From NCBI GenBank assembly GCA_012931725.1, contig CM022944.1:31501641-31565640 (forward strand): a stretch of 64,000 nt of DNA. Reading direction: 5' to 3'. Positions within the stretch are counted from its first letter, which is position 1. Every line of letters begins with the position of its first letter. Under the pieces are notes generated by a model. That model searched no databases. It saw nothing but the letters and a program-made list of their open reading frames with translations, and was not told the origin of the DNA. The position numbers and the translations under genes are program-made. Origin of the DNA: Litsea cubeba (taxonomy: Eukaryota > Streptophyta > Magnoliopsida > Laurales > Lauraceae). Positions 46,901-58,820 of this stretch are shown piece after piece.

Positions 46901-49900
46901 AGACCTAACTCATAGCCTATAATTTATTGGACCTATGACAAACGGGAATGCAAGATTAATCATTGCCCACCTACTATTTGTATTAAGATGTTAAAGGTGT
47001 GAGAGACCCAGGGATGGTAACTGTGGGGGTGGATACTATGGATCATTTAAGGTCGGTGTAAGTGGTGGTATTCACAACCCCCGATGGACCATCGTGTTGA
47101 ATGGTATAATGCCCACTTTGAAGAGGGCAAATGATAACCTAGGACTAGGCATTAAGGTTGTAGATTGACTCACAATATATGACACTTCATCGGCATGGTT
47201 CAAAATAGCGGCCGCTACACAATATCAACCGTAGTGGTTGAGGCCGCTACACTATATTAAAAATAACGGCGATACGGTCCAAAACCTATTACAACCAAAC
47301 AATTTTAATTTAGAATATTGTTTTTTCTCATTTCTTCTCCCCAATAGCCTTTCCTAAAATTATTTCTACTCTTATATGGTTCCATATCACTCAAAAAAAC
47401 AAGAGTGGCTACTACACAAGATTCAAACTTTTTTGACCACTTAAAAAATTCACACCATTACGTAGCGTTATGGCCACTAACCGCTACGCCGGCCGTAAGC
47501 ACTATTTTGATCATTGTTCATCGGACCCAGACCGTTATACCTACTAGCTCTTGGACCCTTAGGCATTTAGTGTATGGACCATCCCACCCTAATAGTGAGG
47601 TGTGGGAAACCCTAGTAGGAGGTAGGAGCTGTGTATTGGCCCATCTAGTGTTCACTAGATCTTGGACCCAAAAGCTTAACCGCACTGATGCCTATGCATG
47701 ACCCTTGACCTAAGTCCGGTGGACCTTATACCTTCTCAATTTCTGGTAGGGCATAGGGAACCCTTGTAACTTATGATTGTGCCTCATCAGTTAGTACTAG
47801 TAGACACTCGGGATGCAAGTATAGGGCAATGCTCGCTAAGGGTATATCAATATTGAGCTCTAGGTATCCACTACCTTCAGAGCACCAAAAGAATCACTGG
47901 GTGTCGAGGGCTCTATGGGAACCATATCCTTTAGCCATTACTACCCTTGTATGAGGATGTCTACATCAGGCCCTAGATGTAGTGTAGCAATGGGCCCTGT
48001 TAAGTAAAATGGTTGACACATAAATACACTTGAACACTTCCCACTCTAAATGGATATTAAATTATGTATTTCATGTTATACGGTTATGCCTTCCGTATTA
48101 TGCGGGTGTACCTTTGCTTTGCTTTGTGCACAATAGGTATCTTCGGACACTAAGAAAGCTAGCATGTGGGCGTTGCGTGCGGTAGGTGTTACAAGACACT
48201 GGGTCTGGATATTCGGAAAATAAGGTACTGGGCTTGGACTAGACCTGAGTTCGACTACATGCACACCATACTATCATTTACATCAGAATACGCACCATAG
48301 TCAAACTCAAGTCTAGTCCAAGCCCAGTACCTTATTTTCTGAATATCCAGACCCGGTGTCTAGTAACACCTACGGCACACAACGCCCACATGCTAGCTTT
48401 CTCAGTATCCAAAGATACCTACCACGCACAAAGCAAAGCAAAGCAAAAGAATAGCAGCATAATACGGAAGGAATAACGTATAACATGAAATACATAATTA
48501 AATACCCATTTAGAGTGGGAAGTGTGCAAGTGTATATATGTGTCAACCATTTTACTTAAGAGGGCTCATTGCTACACTACATTTAGGCCTGATGTAGACA
48601 TCCTCATACAAGGGTAGTACCGGCTAAGGATATGATTCCCATAGAGCCCGTGGTGCCTAATGATTCTCTTGGTGCTTCTAAAGGTAGTGGACACCCAAAG
48701 CTCCATATCGATATACCCTTAGCTAGCATTGCCCTATACTTGCCTCCCGAGCGTCCAGTAGTCCAAACAGACGAGGTACAATCATAAGGGTTCGTACACT
48801 TAACAGCAATTAGGAAGGTATAAGGTCCAAGGTCCACCGAGGACCTAGGTCAAGGGTCATGCAAAGGCATCAATGCGATTTCCCTACACCTAACATCAAT
48901 TCAGAAGGTATAAGGTCCAAGGTCCACTGAGGACCTAGGTCAAGGGTCATGCACAGTCATCAATGCGGTTTCCCTACACCAAACAACAATTGAGAAGGTA
49001 TAAGGTTCAAGGTCCACCGAGGACTTAGGTCAAAAGTCATGCACAGGTATCAATGCAGTTAAGGTTTTGGGTCCAAGATTTAGTGAACAGTGGATGGGCC
49101 AATACACAGCTCCTACCTCCTACCTGGGCTTCCCACATGTCACTATTAGGGTGGGATGGTTCATACACTAAATGCCTAAGGATCCAAGAGCTAGTACATA
49201 TAACGGTCTAGGTCCGTATAACCATCCCACTGAGGACCTAGGTCAAGGGTCATGCATAGGCATCAATGCAATTTCCCTACACCTAACATCAATTGAGAAG
49301 GTATAAGGTCCAAGGTCCACCGAGGACATAGGTCAAGGGTCATGCACAGGCACCAATGCGGTTTCCCTACAGCAAACAACAATTGAGAAGGTATAAGGTC
49401 CAAGGTCCACCGAGGACCTAGGTCAAGGGTCATGCACAGGTATCAATGCAGTTAAGGTTTTCAGGTCCAAGATTTAGTGAATAGTGGATGGGCCAATACA
49501 TAGCTCCTACCTCCTACTCAGGCTTCCCACACATCACTATCAGGGTGGGGTGGTTCATACACTAAATGCCTAAGGATCCAAGAGCTAGTACGTATAACGG
49601 TCTGGGTCCGATGAAGTGTCATATAGTGTGAGTCATCTACAACCTTAATGCCTAGTCCTAGGTTATCATTTGCCCTCTTTGGAGTGAACATTATGCCATT
49701 CAACACGATGGTCTATTAGGGTTCCCGAATACCACTTACACCAACCTTACCACTATAATGATCAAGAGTATCCAATGGCCCCCACTGTTACCATCCCCTT
49801 GACATGGCTTAGTCTCTCACACGTTAATACCTTAGTACAAACGGTTGGTGGGCAACGGTCAGTCTTGCATTCCTCTTTGTCATAGGTACAATAAATTATA

Positions 49901-52900
49901 GGCCATGAGTTAGGTCTAACAGTCTCAAACTAAGTCCACAAAGCCTATTTGAAGTTACCCTTCCACACTGAAGTAAGTCCACAAGACCTATTTTAAGTTC
50001 CCTATTCCATAGGAGAAATTGTGTGCTCATGGTTAAGCGTGTGGCGTCCACGGTTAACCGTGAGACCTCTTACGGTCAGCCGTGGGTATCTAGTGTTGAG
50101 AATATCTCAGTCTATCAGTCTTCAGTCTCTTCGCTATCATCAAAGGCCCTTCCAAGGATCATTTAATAAGTTGTAAAACATCATCATATGGGCACATAAT
50201 TCACATGTGCTTACGAACAAATTACCAAATATTATAAGTTTAGCCTACCCTTAACCATGTGATCTATAACAAATAGCATGTATTACTAAAGGTCATTTAA
50301 TAAGTTGTAAAACATCATCATATGGGCATATGAACAAATTACCAAACATTATGAGTTTAGCCTACCCTTAACCATGCGATCTATAACAAATAGCATCTAT
50401 TACTATTTAAGCTAGAAACAAATAAAGAACATGAAAACATCCACAAGACATGGGATTCACGCACGTCTACTTACCTTAGAGTCCTTTTAAGCTGGAAATC
50501 CACCTTGCTACACCTTCAATTTGACATTACACATGAGCTCCAGTAAAAACCATAATTCCTAACCCTACAAGAGCTCCTACAAAACAAACCCAAGGAAAAT
50601 CTAGGTACTAGAGGGTGCACACAAGGATTTGGGGTCTAAGGCAAAGGAAATGGAAGAAAATGAAAAGGAATGGCTTACCCAGGGAAGAGGGCACAGCTGG
50701 TGGCTCGGTAGTTGCTGGACGAAGGTTGTGGTGGTCGCCATCGAGCAAGGAGGGAGAGGGAGAAGGAGAAGGTGAAGGAGGTGAGGGAGAGGCTTGGGGA
50801 AATGGAGAAGGAGAGGATAAATGGGAAGAGAAAGGAAGAAGAGGAGATGGGGATCGGTGGAGAGGAGGATGGGTTATGAGAGTGAAGTTCATTATATTTA
50901 TAGAAATGTCACCCACACTCAAAGTGGGAAAATTTGGGTAAATGAGGGTCTTCTGGGCATCTAAAAGAAATGGGCACTTGACAAAAGTTTCATGAAATAA
51001 AATAAGCTACCCAATGAGCCCCATATTGACCTGCTTCTAGAATCGTAGTAAATCCCTCAACTATTCTAAAAAATGAAGCCCACTTACCACAAACTTAGTC
51101 TAAGCACACTCAGAACATCAAAGCTCCTAAATTAACATGCTAGCTTACTTAATTAACATCTAGACAAGTCTTTGTGGCCTTAAAAAACCCAAAATACACC
51201 CCCCCCCCCCCCTCTCCCCCCTAATGCCGAATGACTAGACTACCCTCTTCTAGGCTCAATCCTAGTCTAATCGCAGCCAAATTAATAAGACATCTAGTCC
51301 AACGCCTTAAATTACTTTAATTGACCCCTAACCATGATTAATCATCACTAAACATAATTATCTAGGACCGGGGGCCTTACAGCGCCACATTCTGGGTAGA
51401 AGAAGCCACAAGGTTCATAGTTTATCAAGACCGAACTTCATAATGTGCAAACACACTGCTGGACCAGCTCAATCCATTCTGAGAATCCCTAACCTCCACC
51501 GCCCGATTCAGTGCAAATCCCTATATTTTTTCAGTTATCTTGTTTCATTTTGTATAAATTTACTTATTATTTTCTTGTTTGATTCTTTTTCTTTAGGGGT
51601 AATTGTGTTCTAGCTGCCTCTAGCTTGTATAAGCCAGAAAGCTCTTTTCATTGTTCGTTGGTCGGATTTTTTGCATGAGTCCAGGCTCTGTTCCAACCGG
51701 GACCTGCCAGTTCAAGATTGGAGTTGACTAGCCCAAGAACTTGATATCCCTTTCACCCCGCATATCCATCACATCATCTTCATCCCGCAGGAGAAGATGA
51801 AATACTTGAGAAGCCAGCATTGACTGTAGCAATCGCTTTGCTTGTTTTGGAGTTTGAGATTTCAGAATTTCTACTGTTTTGTGGCTACCAAGTGTGTGCA
51901 GCCTATTCTAGTCTCTGTTTGTGAAGCAGACTAAGGGAAAGTTCATCACCAGACCCAAGGGATCAAGCCATCAGCGATCTACAACAGAAGGTGTGGCTGC
52001 TTGATGCAGATGGACCTTAGGCCATATGTGTAGGGCCCCGTAGATTTAGCATTATTTTATTTCACTAGTTATATGTTAGTTTTTAATTTTATTGTAATTA
52101 GGATTAGGTTTCCAATATTGTTTAGTTTTCGAGTTTAATTAGGTTTCTTAGGCGCTAAGTTATGTTTTCCTATTTATATGGCATTGTAGACAATTATTTT
52201 CAGAGTTTGATTAATTGAATTGGGTTTTCCCACTGAGGTGATTTTCAATTATTTTCAGAGTTTGATTGATTGAATTGGGTTTTCCCATTGAGATGAGTTT
52301 CAGAGTTTGATTAATTAATTGCAAAACATAACTTAGGGCCTAAGAAACCTAATTAAACTAGAAAACCAAACAATATTGGAAACCTAATCCTAATTACAAT
52401 AAAATTAAAAACTAACATATACTTAGTGAATACACATATGGCCTAAGGTCCATATGCATCACTGCTCTTCAAGCCAGCCTTGATTTCAAGGATAAGTCAG
52501 GTACATCTGCATCTGACACACACACCCCATATGACCTCTTTCAAAATTTCTGCACCCAAAATATTCTTAAATCACAATGCTAATTTAGCAATTACACAAT
52601 CCAAAACCCAGTAGCCAATCCCTCCAAAGTCCATCTACAAACCAGCCATCGCAGCACCACAGGCCTATCAAACATCAATACTCTCTGTTGCCCTTCAACT
52701 GCAACAAAGACCCATCAAAATCAACCACCACTCAGTACAGTCTCTTTTCTTAATCCTAATTCAGTCCTTTTCAAATAAACAAAACCCGGTCAAATCCAAC
52801 CCTAACCCTAACCTTCACTACTAATCCAGTCCATAACAACCGTAGTCAACCAGACCATCTGAGTCCGAAAACAGTAGGCTGACAGCAACCTGATATGAGC

Positions 52901-55209
52901 CCATACAGCAAGCCCAATTAGGCCTGCCCCCAGCTGAAGCCCAGATCAGTCCCATCACTCTAAAACATTCAGCATCTAGTTGAAGCCTTTCTTCAATACC
53001 CGATACAGCACAACAGTCCCAAACTCAGTCCAATTTCATCAAAGTACTTTAGCTAAAAGTAGTTTGGCATGTTTCTATGGTCCACTGCATATCCAATGCT
53101 AATCTCCCTTGTTTTCTTAAAGCCTAGGATCAATACATCCCGAAGAAATCAACCCAAGTGAGACAATTAAATGGGAAAAAAGAAGTGGACGCGGGACCAA
53201 TGCAATGCTCAGTTGATGTTTGCCAAGAAATAAGCTAAGATAAAGAGAGCACAGTAGGCAAGGTAATCCTTAATGAAGTCACAGACTAATAGCAATCAAA
53301 GAGACCATAAAAAACGGCCACCATTAGATGTTGAGGCATATGGCAACCTTAAGAGACATAGTTACTCCCGTTGTTTAACCAAACTTGATTGCATTTCTTC
53401 ACTGACTTTCAGCACTTTGTTAGAATCTATTGGATGTAGCGCTCAAATATCAAAATGCAACCCATCACACTAATTATAAAACATAATCAACCAGCAGTTA
53501 GTATCTTTAGGTAGAAACAACATTAAAACAATACAAGACTCAAAGAAATGAGATCTTTTATGACCCTTGTTGTTGCTTAGTTAGGAACATGTGTCTGAAT
53601 GAGAGTGGGCCTGTTGGAGTGCTTCATGAAGTGAAATAGAAAAATACGGAGAGAAGATGAAAATTCTTTATATGGTCTTCATCGATCTAGAGAAAAACAA
53701 CGACGGGGTCCTAGAAATATGAGTTAGTGGGTTTTAAACAAATCGAGTGTCCCAAGAGGCTATATTGACATTCTTAAAGACATGTACGAGGGAGCGGTAA
53801 CAAGTGTGAGAACTAGCTGTGGAGAGACAGGTGATTTTCAAGTGACCATAAGCCTGTATCAGGGTCACCTTCAAGCCCTTGTCTCTATGCACTGATTATG
53901 GAAGAGTTAACTACTCATATTCAAGAGGAGTTACTATTGTGTATGTTATTTGCAGATGATATGGTGTTGGCGAACAAATCGAGAGGTGGTGTAAATGTGA
54001 AAGCTAAGAAATGACAAGAGGCTTTGGAAACCAAGGGTTTTAAAATAAGTCGTACAAAGATGGAATATATGAATTGCAACTTCAATGAGGATGCATAAAG
54101 AGATGCAACTCCTATGAGAATTGTAACTAAAGAGATGAAGAGAGTCCTTTTGATACATTGGCTCTATAATTAATATGGATGAAGAATTGAGAAGAATGGC
54201 GAACATAGGGTAAGAGCTGGATGGTTAAAGTGGAAACTTGCTTTTGGAGTGCTTTGTGATCAATGTATACCAACAAGTTTGAATGCAAAATTTTAAAGAC
54301 AACGATTAGACCAAATATGACCTATGGAGGTTGGCCAATTAGGAGACAACACATGTAAAATGAATGAGTATAACAGAGATGAGAATGTTGAGATGGATGC
54401 ATGGTAAAACTAGGAAAGATAGAATCAGAAATAAAAGCATTTGGGAGCATTTAGTGAAAGCATCAATAGATGAAAAATCAAGAGAGATACGTTTGAGATG
54501 GTTTTGGACATGTCCAACACACACCAACAACACCACCAGTAAGGAAAAGTTTCTAGATGCAGGTTGATAGCCCCTCGGGGACAAAGGTAGGTCGAAAAAG
54601 GCATGGGTGAAAGTCAAAAAGAGAGATCTAAATGAGTGCAACCTATCCAAGGATTTCGCCCAAGATAGACTGGAATAGCGAAATAGAAATCATGTAGCCG
54701 ACTCCAATATAGTTGAGACAAATCTTTGATCATGATGATCCTTTACATCATTTTCCAACTTAAACAAAAGATTCGTGTCAACATATTACAACTTAACCAT
54801 CACTCAAAAAAAATTTACATGAATCAAACTAGATGCAATTTTCATGCAATGACACAATCCGACGATTAAGAGCACTTCACAAACTAAATAAAATTAAAAA
54901 CCACAAATTATGTTTCAATTAGAAAAAATGATAAATAGAAACAGAAACAGGGACTTGCGCATCATTTTACAGATCAAAAGGAGATTCATAACAGATTAAT
55001 GGAGCTACAGGGAGAAACAGGTGATTGTGTTGAGAAGCTACCTTAACATGTTCCCAAGTGTCAGCTATGGTGAGAGGACCGTGCTCCTTTATGATGTCAA
55101 AAAGTACTCTTGAGATGGTTTGGGTCTGATCAGGTGGGGTCTTCAGCTCAATAGGCTTCATCTTTGGCTTTGGTTTCGTTGCAAAACACCTTATTGCAGT
55201 TGCAAACAT
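43950..55209 (-). CDS. Small mitochondrial plant protein, two exons (gene B)
   Basis: Exon 1 is 55209-55042 (56 codons) and exon 2 is 44171-43950 (73 codons plus stop). They join in phase 0 between GTAGCT and TTTCAG, giving 129 aa. The N-terminus MFATAIRCFATKPKPK is short, basic and Ala/Phe-rich, as in mitochondrial presequences. Residues about 30-105 (ISRVLFDIIKEHGPLTIAD, TWEHVK, then DVGLKGLTSKRHMKIILRWM, RERQKLRQICNH, FLYTTWFT) read as a compact helical, winged-helix-like domain. I recognise it as a conserved plant protein but cannot name it; a mitoribosomal or RNA-binding role is a guess. The C-tail is Lys/Pro/Gln-rich. The intron is 10870 bp. Gene A converges on it across 5 kb. Confidence 0.8.
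46055..46260. repeat. CT-rich duplication of about 93 bp in the LTR arm
   Basis: CTCCTTGCCTCCCCCACCCC..AAGCTTCCCCAAGCCTCTCC..CTAGCGACCAACG occurs twice in tandem. It is absent as a pair from the opposite arm. Confidence 0.8.
47194..47516. mobile_element. 323-bp MITE with 8-bp target duplication
   Basis: TTCATCGG lies at 47186-47193 and 47517-47524. The left end is CATGGTTCAAAATAGCGG and the inverse of the right end is CAATGATCAAAATAGTGC. The opposite arm of the LTR palindrome (near 49600-49625) carries the uninterrupted site, which shows the element inserted after the arms duplicated. An 8-bp duplication and CA termini fit hAT. The right end of the remnant at 21860 shares the terminus. Confidence 0.92.
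48838..49450. repeat. 90-bp repeats nested in a larger ~390-bp duplication
   Basis: GGTCCACCGAGGACCTAGGT recurs at about 48831, 48921, 49011, then 49224, 49314 and 49404, giving two runs of three at exact 90-bp steps. The runs are separated by a segment (GTTAAGGTTTT..AACGGTCT) that is itself repeated after 49450. The left arm has one copy (near 47710). Confidence 0.88.
52008..52462. repeat. Inverted LTR-like pair, arms about 145 bp
   Basis: The segment 52008-52160 (GGACCTTAGGCCATATGTGT, TTTTTAATTTTATTGTAATT) is the inverse of 52322-52462. The 160-bp loop has a tandem CAGAGTTTGATTAATTGAAT motif. An LTR-like end and its inverted partner, or a foldback element. Confidence 0.85.
53575..54740 (+). 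mobile_element. 5'-truncated RTE LINE in gene B intron
   Basis: Broken frames show MVFIDLEKNN-like sequence near 53670, a polymerase box LLCMLFADDMVLAN near 53935, and the RTE C-terminus EMRMLRWMHGKTRKDRIRNK near 54378 with RLRWFWTCP near 54490. The 3' end is GCCGACTCCAATATAGTTGA followed by CATGATGATC. It is antisense to gene B and the same family as 29685-31880. Confidence 0.83.
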
Positions 55210-55499
55210 GATTCCAGTGCGCTAAACTTCTACTTATTGTAGTATAAGCTGTTCAGGCTTTCTCTCTCTACCTTCATTTTGGCTTCTCAAGAAGACCGGA
55301 GAGTTGGAAGCAGACCAAATCATTAGGAGAAGCCCATTTGGTCTTCTGAGAGAATGCTAGATTACCTGGTCCATTCCGTTTTCACTGAAAGAAAAATATA
55401 CACAAAACTTCTTCTGGACTAGGACGCGAAGCAATGGAAAGAATGAGGAAAAGCCAAAAAGAAGAGGTCCAATATTACAACTTTGGTCCTAGGCACATA
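55210..55499 (-). promoter_or_regulatory. Upstream region of gene B
   Basis: Immediate 5' flank of the gene B start codon. No TATA box is evident; a CT-rich stretch lies at 55258-55275. Confidence 0.3.
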
Positions 55500-55860
55500 C
55501 ATCCGCTATTGTCTCTTCGGAGACATCCTATAAAATTGGAACGATATGTTCTCTATCAACTTCTTGGTTGGCTAATGCACTGGCCACCCTGTTAGCATCT
55601 CTTGAGATATGGATAAATGTGACTTCCAATAATTTGCTTCATTGACTAATCACATTCAAAATAAAACTCATTCCCCATCGAGCTTTGCCTTTCTGAGTCA
55701 CCCAACTTATGGCAATATGTGAATTGTTTTCTACAATCAATCTGCATGATTAGGATGTAAAGATAAATCAGCCAAAGCTCCACCTGATTAAGTGCACATA
55801 CGGAGAACCGTAAGTAGAGAGGATATGCTCCCATTCACCTTCAGTGAACGACAGTTTATC
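55500..55860 (-). pseudogene. RNase H-like (RVT_3) fragment of an L1-type LINE
   Basis: The minus strand reads VENNSHIAISWVTQKGKARW near 55720 and FIHISRDANRVASALANQEV near 55600, the wording of the plant RNase H domain at the end of many L1-type LINE proteins. A stop near 55645 and others break it. A host RNase H-like pseudogene is an alternative. Confidence 0.6.
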
Positions 55861-55869
55861 CATAACTTT

Positions 55870-56756
55870 TAGATTTCTTAAACATAGATCTCTACAAGTG
55901 TAACTTAGGTTCTTTCTTTCTTTCTTTTTGGTAAAGATACTAGTGTACCTTAGCTATAGACCCTTATAAAAGGCATTGTAAAATTATGCTATACTTATCA
56001 AGATTCATTTCATTGGATACAAATAGATGTGGTGACCACAATGATGGATACCCCAGGTACTTCCTCAATTCCCCGTCTTCTATAATTCCCTTTTTTGTAT
56101 TTTATTTAAGGGTTTAGAAGATCTAAATCTAAACCTAATATGATATCAGAGTATTAGCTCAGTTGGTCTACATGGGAAGCTATCTTCTTCTAGTTACTGT
56201 AATAGCACACAGTGCAACTGTGATTGAAGATGCACATTTGTGGTGAGGCCCAATGTAAGATCAATTGAAGGGACTTTCTTCAAAGGATTTCCAGAACCTT
56301 CCAGTGAGGCTTTTCTATAATCCCCATTTTGATACGAATATATATATGGGAAGGCCTCTCCTGAGCTCACGCTGAGGTTATCCTCAGCTCACACAAACGG
56401 AATGACTAAAAGCAAAGCCCCCAAACTTGAATGATTGCACCTTCTTTTCTATCCCATGAAAGAGAGGAAAAAACTGAGAAACTCTCGATTGATTGCAATA
56501 CAAGGATTTTTTCTAGTTGGACTTTTCTCTCTCGATCGATAGCAATACAACTCTGGATCTCTTGTCAGCCTTTTCTCTCTCAACTGATAGCAAAACGACT
56601 CTGGGTCCACCGATTCCCTTTCCCCAGGAATAGAAACAAGTAATGAAGCAACAGATGCGCAACCTTCTTCTCCGGCGACGACATATCTCCGGACACCCCC
56701 TTGAGTCTCAGCCAGAAGAACCCTAGGTTTGACCGCCTGCCCTTTTTCTCACCACC
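55870..56756. other. Spacer with retroelement-leader-like sequence
   Basis: TGATATCAGAGTATTAGC near 56140 resembles a degraded tRNA-Met primer-binding leader. CT-rich words with AGCAATACAACTCTGG recur at 55-60-bp intervals between 56490 and 56610. No gene recognised. Confidence 0.35.
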
Positions 56757-58429
56757 GCCCTTGTGAGGACCCGTCCCTAGACATACCTGGTGGGACCCAA
56801 TTTGACCAAGTCAACCATAGGTTATCCTAATTACAGATGGGCTTCCCTTGGAGAATTGTGAATTTAACCTTAGGATGACCCAACTACCCATGGCCTAACC
56901 CATTACCCATTAATTATGAGGGCACCTTAGTCAAACCCTACCCCACCTTAATCCCATGTGAACCCCACTCATCTTTTCCACTCTCATCTTACCCCATCCC
57001 CTCACCCACGTGAGACTCATCTCCCCTTTTTCCCATTTCCCTCTTTTAGGTCACAAGACCATTTTCCTTTTTTCTTCTCATTCATTCCACACAGCAGCCC
57101 TTCTTTCTCATTTCTCTCATCTCTCTCGTTCTCTCTTCCTCCCTCACGGCTTGCTACCACTTCGCCAGACGCCGTCGTCGCCATCACAACGCCGGCCACC
57201 CCCCTTCTCCTCTCTCTTCTCCTTTCTCCATTCCCTCATCTCCCTCATCCATCTCTTCTTCTCCCAACCCTTGCCGCCCACTGCCGGACTCCGAGCACGG
57301 CGCCATCGCCATCGCCGTGGACGATCTCCTCGATCACTGGCAGCCACTCCACCTCTCTTTTCTCCATTTTTCGTTTCTTCTTCTTCCCTGTTTCTCTGTT
57401 TCCTTTCTCTATTTTCTCCTTCTCCCTTAATCCTCTCTCACTCCTCCCAGCCAACGAAATTACCCAGCCCCTCCATTTCTCTCTATTTTCCATTTCTTTC
57501 CCTCTCTCTCTCTCTCTGTTTTCCCCATTCTTCCCCTTCACTGTCTCACTCTTTCTCTCTAATTCTCCATTTCTTTCTCTCTCGGTTTTCCCCATTTTTC
57601 CCCTTCACTGTTTCACTCTTTTCTCTCATCTCCCTCACTCACTTCACTCACTGCCCACATGACTGAGCACCACCCATCATCACCATCTCACCATTATCTT
57701 TCTCTCTTTAATTCTTTCTCTCTGTTCTCTCTCTTTCTTGCTCCATTCTTTCTTTCTTCCATTCTGTCTTCTCCTTCTTGCATCCTAGTGGGCCACCATC
57801 ATCACCACTAATTTAGTGGGCCACCAATCAAGTGGGCCCCACAACCTCCGATCACCATCATCTTCGTGTGGACCCCGCGAGCTTCCCATCTCTAATTTGC
57901 AAGCCACCACTCCATTCCCTTCTCTGTTTGGTAAGCTCCCCTTTCCCTAGGTTTGGTTTATGTGCTTTGGGTGTGGAGTTGTGTTAAGATAGCTTAGAGC
58001 TTCCCTTTCTTTTAATTTATGTTTTAATTTAGTTTTACTTTGCTAATTATTCCTTAGGTTTGATTTGTTGGGCTTTGAGCTAGTGCTTTTGGATTTGGGC
58101 ATCTCCAACGAAAGGCAAGTAGACATGCTTAGATTCTTTAATTAAATTGATTAACATGCTTAGATTGGTAATTACTGTCTTTTATGGGTGTTTGGCATGA
58201 TTTCTGTATTTGGATGGTTGATTGGATGATAAGATGTATAGAATTGTTAGTCTAAGCTCTTTTTATGTGTATTTGGCCATTGATGGATGAGAATCCCCCA
58301 TTTGGAAGATCAATGGCCCACTTGTGATGAGATCATGATATAGGAGATGTGTTTGATGTTTGGAAGTGTCTGGTGAATATTGGAATGAAAAGGGAGAAAT
58401 CCAGGAATTACGGTACTTGCAACAGTATT

Positions 58430-58820
58430 CAGCTAGGCAGGCCGAGCTCAGAGCAGGTTAGCCGAGCTCAGTGCCTGGTTGGCCGAACTCAGAGCAGGTT
58501 AGCCGAGCTCAGTGCCTAGTTGGCCGAACTCAGAGCAGGATTAGCCGAGCTCAGTGCCTAGTTGGCCGAGCTCAGAACAATTGGTCGAGCTCAGAGCAGG
58601 TTAGCCGAGCTCAGTGCCTAATTGGCCGAACTCAGAACAATTGGTCGAGCTCAGAGCAGGTTAGCCGAGCTCAGTGCCTAGTTGGCCGAACTCAGAACAG
58701 TTGGTCGAGCTCAGTGCCTGGTTGACCGAGCTCAATGCCTGGTTGGCCGAGCTCAGAACCATTTGGCCGAGCTCAATGTCTGGTTGGCCGAGCTCAGAGT
58801 AGGTTGGCCGAGCTCAGTGT
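58430..58820. repeat. GCCGAGCTCAG minisatellite, about 19 units
   Basis: GCCGAGCTCAG or GCCGAACTCAG recurs every 18-21 bp with alternating tails (AGCAGGTTA, TGCCTGGTTG, AACAATTGG), forming higher-order units of 41 and about 60 bp. It lies inside the solo LTR. A frame reads RAQCLVGRTQ repeatedly, which is incidental. Confidence 0.92.

Larger units (their letters stand above)
45503..51381. mobile_element. 5.9-kb palindrome of two inverted LTR-like arms
   Basis: The left end reads TGTAAGGCCCCGTCC..ATAATTATC. The inverse of the right end reads TGTAAGGCCCCCGGTCC..ATAATTATG, and the arms stay roughly 85-90 percent alike for hundreds of bases wherever I compared them. They meet near 48268-48292 with a short spacer. 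Landmarks pair throughout: a CT-rich leader (46000-46260 with 50690-50870), AGTAGACATG (46510 with about 50465), and TAGCTTTCTTAGTGTCC-type words beside the centre. The left arm carries a MITE (47194-47516); the right arm has expanded 90-bp repeats (48838-49450). No gag or pol is present. Confidence 0.8.
45498..51386. repeat. Near-perfect 5-bp target duplication of palindromic LTR structure
   Basis: GAGCC (45498-45502) and GCGCC (51382-51386) abut the TG and CA ends and match at four of five bases. Five bases is the usual length for LTR retrotransposon integration. Confidence 0.55.
44172..55041 (-). other. Intron of gene B (10.9 kb)
   Basis: It contains the 5.9-kb palindromic LTR structure (45503-51381), a smaller inverted pair (52008-52462) and an RTE LINE (53575-54740). 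The stretches 44200-45495, 51387-52000 and 52470-53560 hold nothing recognised apart from a short AACCCTAACCCTAACC run near 52798. Confidence 0.8.

Noticed and set aside
52798..52815. Telomeric repeat AACCCTAACCCTAACC
   Set aside because: Fewer than three units in an intron; a common telobox-length coincidence, not an interstitial telomere.
56958..57666. Long Ser/Phe/Pro-rich open frames (over 200 aa) in two plus-strand frames
   Set aside because: They come from a polypyrimidine tract in the 5' part of the solo LTR. Composition is low complexity, overlapping frames are equally open, and no domain is visible.
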